Under the pieces are notes generated by a model that was not told the origin of the DNA, did no database searches, and saw only the letters and a program-made list of their open reading frames with translations. From Acidimicrobiaceae bacterium (lineage in GTDB: Bacteria > Actinomycetota > Acidimicrobiia > Acidimicrobiales > Bog-793), in NCBI GenBank assembly GCA_003170375.1, contig PMZN01000176.1, positions 1 through 6,903 of the forward strand: a stretch of 6,903 nucleotides of DNA, read 5' to 3'. The position numbers and the translations under genes were made by a program. This document shows positions 6,414-6,903 of this stretch, one piece after another; within the stretch, counting starts at the first letter, position 1; the number at the start of each line of letters is the position of its first letter.

Positions 6414-6419
6414 AGCAGC

Positions 6420-6890
6420 ATGAGCAGCCTGTGGACACCAGAAGGGGAACATCACGTGCCGCGGCCGGGCGAAGCTGGATCCGGCACGGGAGGATCCCCC
6501 GGCGCAGAAGGGCCGGGAGGGCGAGGAGTGCCGGGAGCCCCGCGGGCCGAACCGGGCACGATGACCGAAGAGGAGCTGGCTGCCGAGGAGGAGCTGCTCG
6601 AGGTGGCAAAGCATCTTGCCGGTGTCCCGGCGGAAGATGTGGTCGCGAACCATTGCTACGGATTGTTCGAGCTTGCAGCCCTGCACCTCTCCCAACAGCC
6701 GCCACAGCTCGACAAGGCGAGACTGGCGATCGACGCCCTCGGTCTCTTGGTCGACGGGCTCGGTGACCGTCTCGGTCAACATGCCGGGGCGCTCACAGAG
6801 GGCTTGTCCCAGCTCCGTCTCGCGTTCGTCCGGATCGCCGCCGCTGGGCCGGCGTCCGACGGGCAGGCCGACCCGGAACCGCAAGCCTGA
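6420..6890 (+). CDS. DUF1844 domain protein, divergent from infC
   Basis: Small soluble protein (156 residues from this ATG) of unknown function; DUF1844 proteins are often found beside infC in actinomycetes. Residues 1-12 are MSSLWTPEGEHH; 13-47 are a Gly/Pro-rich, probably disordered segment; about 48-70 are an acidic helix (MTEEELAAEEELLEVAKHL). About 71-142 match the DUF1844 core, with VVANHCYGLFELAALHL (74-90) and KARLAIDALGLLVDGLGDRL (99-118), then LSQLRLAFVRIA (129-140). All predicted helices are amphipathic; there is no signal peptide or membrane segment. The start is uncertain. ATG 6420 has no Shine-Dalgarno but sits 7 bases after a TACGCT box, consistent with a leaderless mRNA. GTG 6456 (codon 13) has GAAGGGG 8 bases upstream and would give 144 residues. 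The frame is also open further upstream to 6045, but that part is antisense to infC. The gene ends in TGA. Confidence 0.85.
   Translation: MSSLWTPEGEHHVPRPGEAGSGTGGSPGAEGPGGRGVPGAPRAEPGTMTEEELAAEEELLEVAKHLAGVPAEDVVANHCYGLFELAALHLSQQPPQLDKARLAIDALGLLVDGLGDRLGQHAGALTEGLSQLRLAFVRIAAAGPASDGQADPEPQA
6441..6447 (+). promoter_or_regulatory. Internal Shine-Dalgarno pointing to an alternative GTG start
   Basis: GAAGGGG lies 8 bases before the in-frame GTG at 6456, inside the first codons of the DUF1844 frame as annotated here. It is a better ribosome binding site than anything before ATG 6420 and is the reason for doubting that start. Confidence 0.45.
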
Positions 6891-6903
6891 CTGTTCGCCG
6901 GAC

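Noticed and set aside
6045..6419. Upstream extension of the DUF1844 frame to 281 codons
   Set aside because: The extra part is antisense to the infC coding region and the promoter region and has no family similarity; the DUF1844 protein is best started at 6420 or 6456.

Overview
The window is a high-GC, G/C-ending-codon stretch of bacterial chromosome carrying a housekeeping translation cluster. Gene content and order (infC - rpmI - rplT - SpoU-family RNA methyltransferase - pheS - pheT, with a DUF1844 gene next to infC) point to an actinomycete-type genome. Acidimicrobiia or a relative is possible, but I cannot fix the class from sequence alone.

Layout. Six genes run on the minus strand, transcribed from right to left: infC (6238-5516), rpmI (5348-5154), rplT (5021-4614), a TrmH/SpoU-type 2'-O-methyltransferase (4570-3749), pheS (3692-2646) and pheT (2572-14). 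All six are complete; pheT ends 13 bases from the left edge. One gene, a DUF1844 protein, runs divergently on the plus strand (6420-6890). The 181-base divergent region (6239-6419) holds the candidate promoters and a long nested inverted repeat. Gaps inside the cluster are 167, 132, 43, 56 and 73 bases, all in the same orientation, so one polycistronic mRNA (possibly with internal processing or promoters) is the simplest reading.

How the genes work together. IF3 (infC) polices start-codon choice on the 30S subunit. L35 and L20 build the 50S subunit, the SpoU enzyme probably methylates rRNA or tRNA, and PheS/PheT form the alpha2beta2 phenylalanyl-tRNA synthetase. The DUF1844 protein has no established function.

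The most notable point is the infC start. The conserved IF3 N-terminus can only be read from an ATC codon with a good Shine-Dalgarno, because no ATG, GTG or TTG lies between it and the upstream in-frame stop. This is the rare-start autoregulation known for infC elsewhere. Other items worth a look are the nested inverted repeat ahead of infC, a 9-bp hairpin between pheS and pheT, and a possible leaderless start for the DUF1844 gene. I see no mobile element, CRISPR array, tRNA, rRNA or evidence of a novel system.
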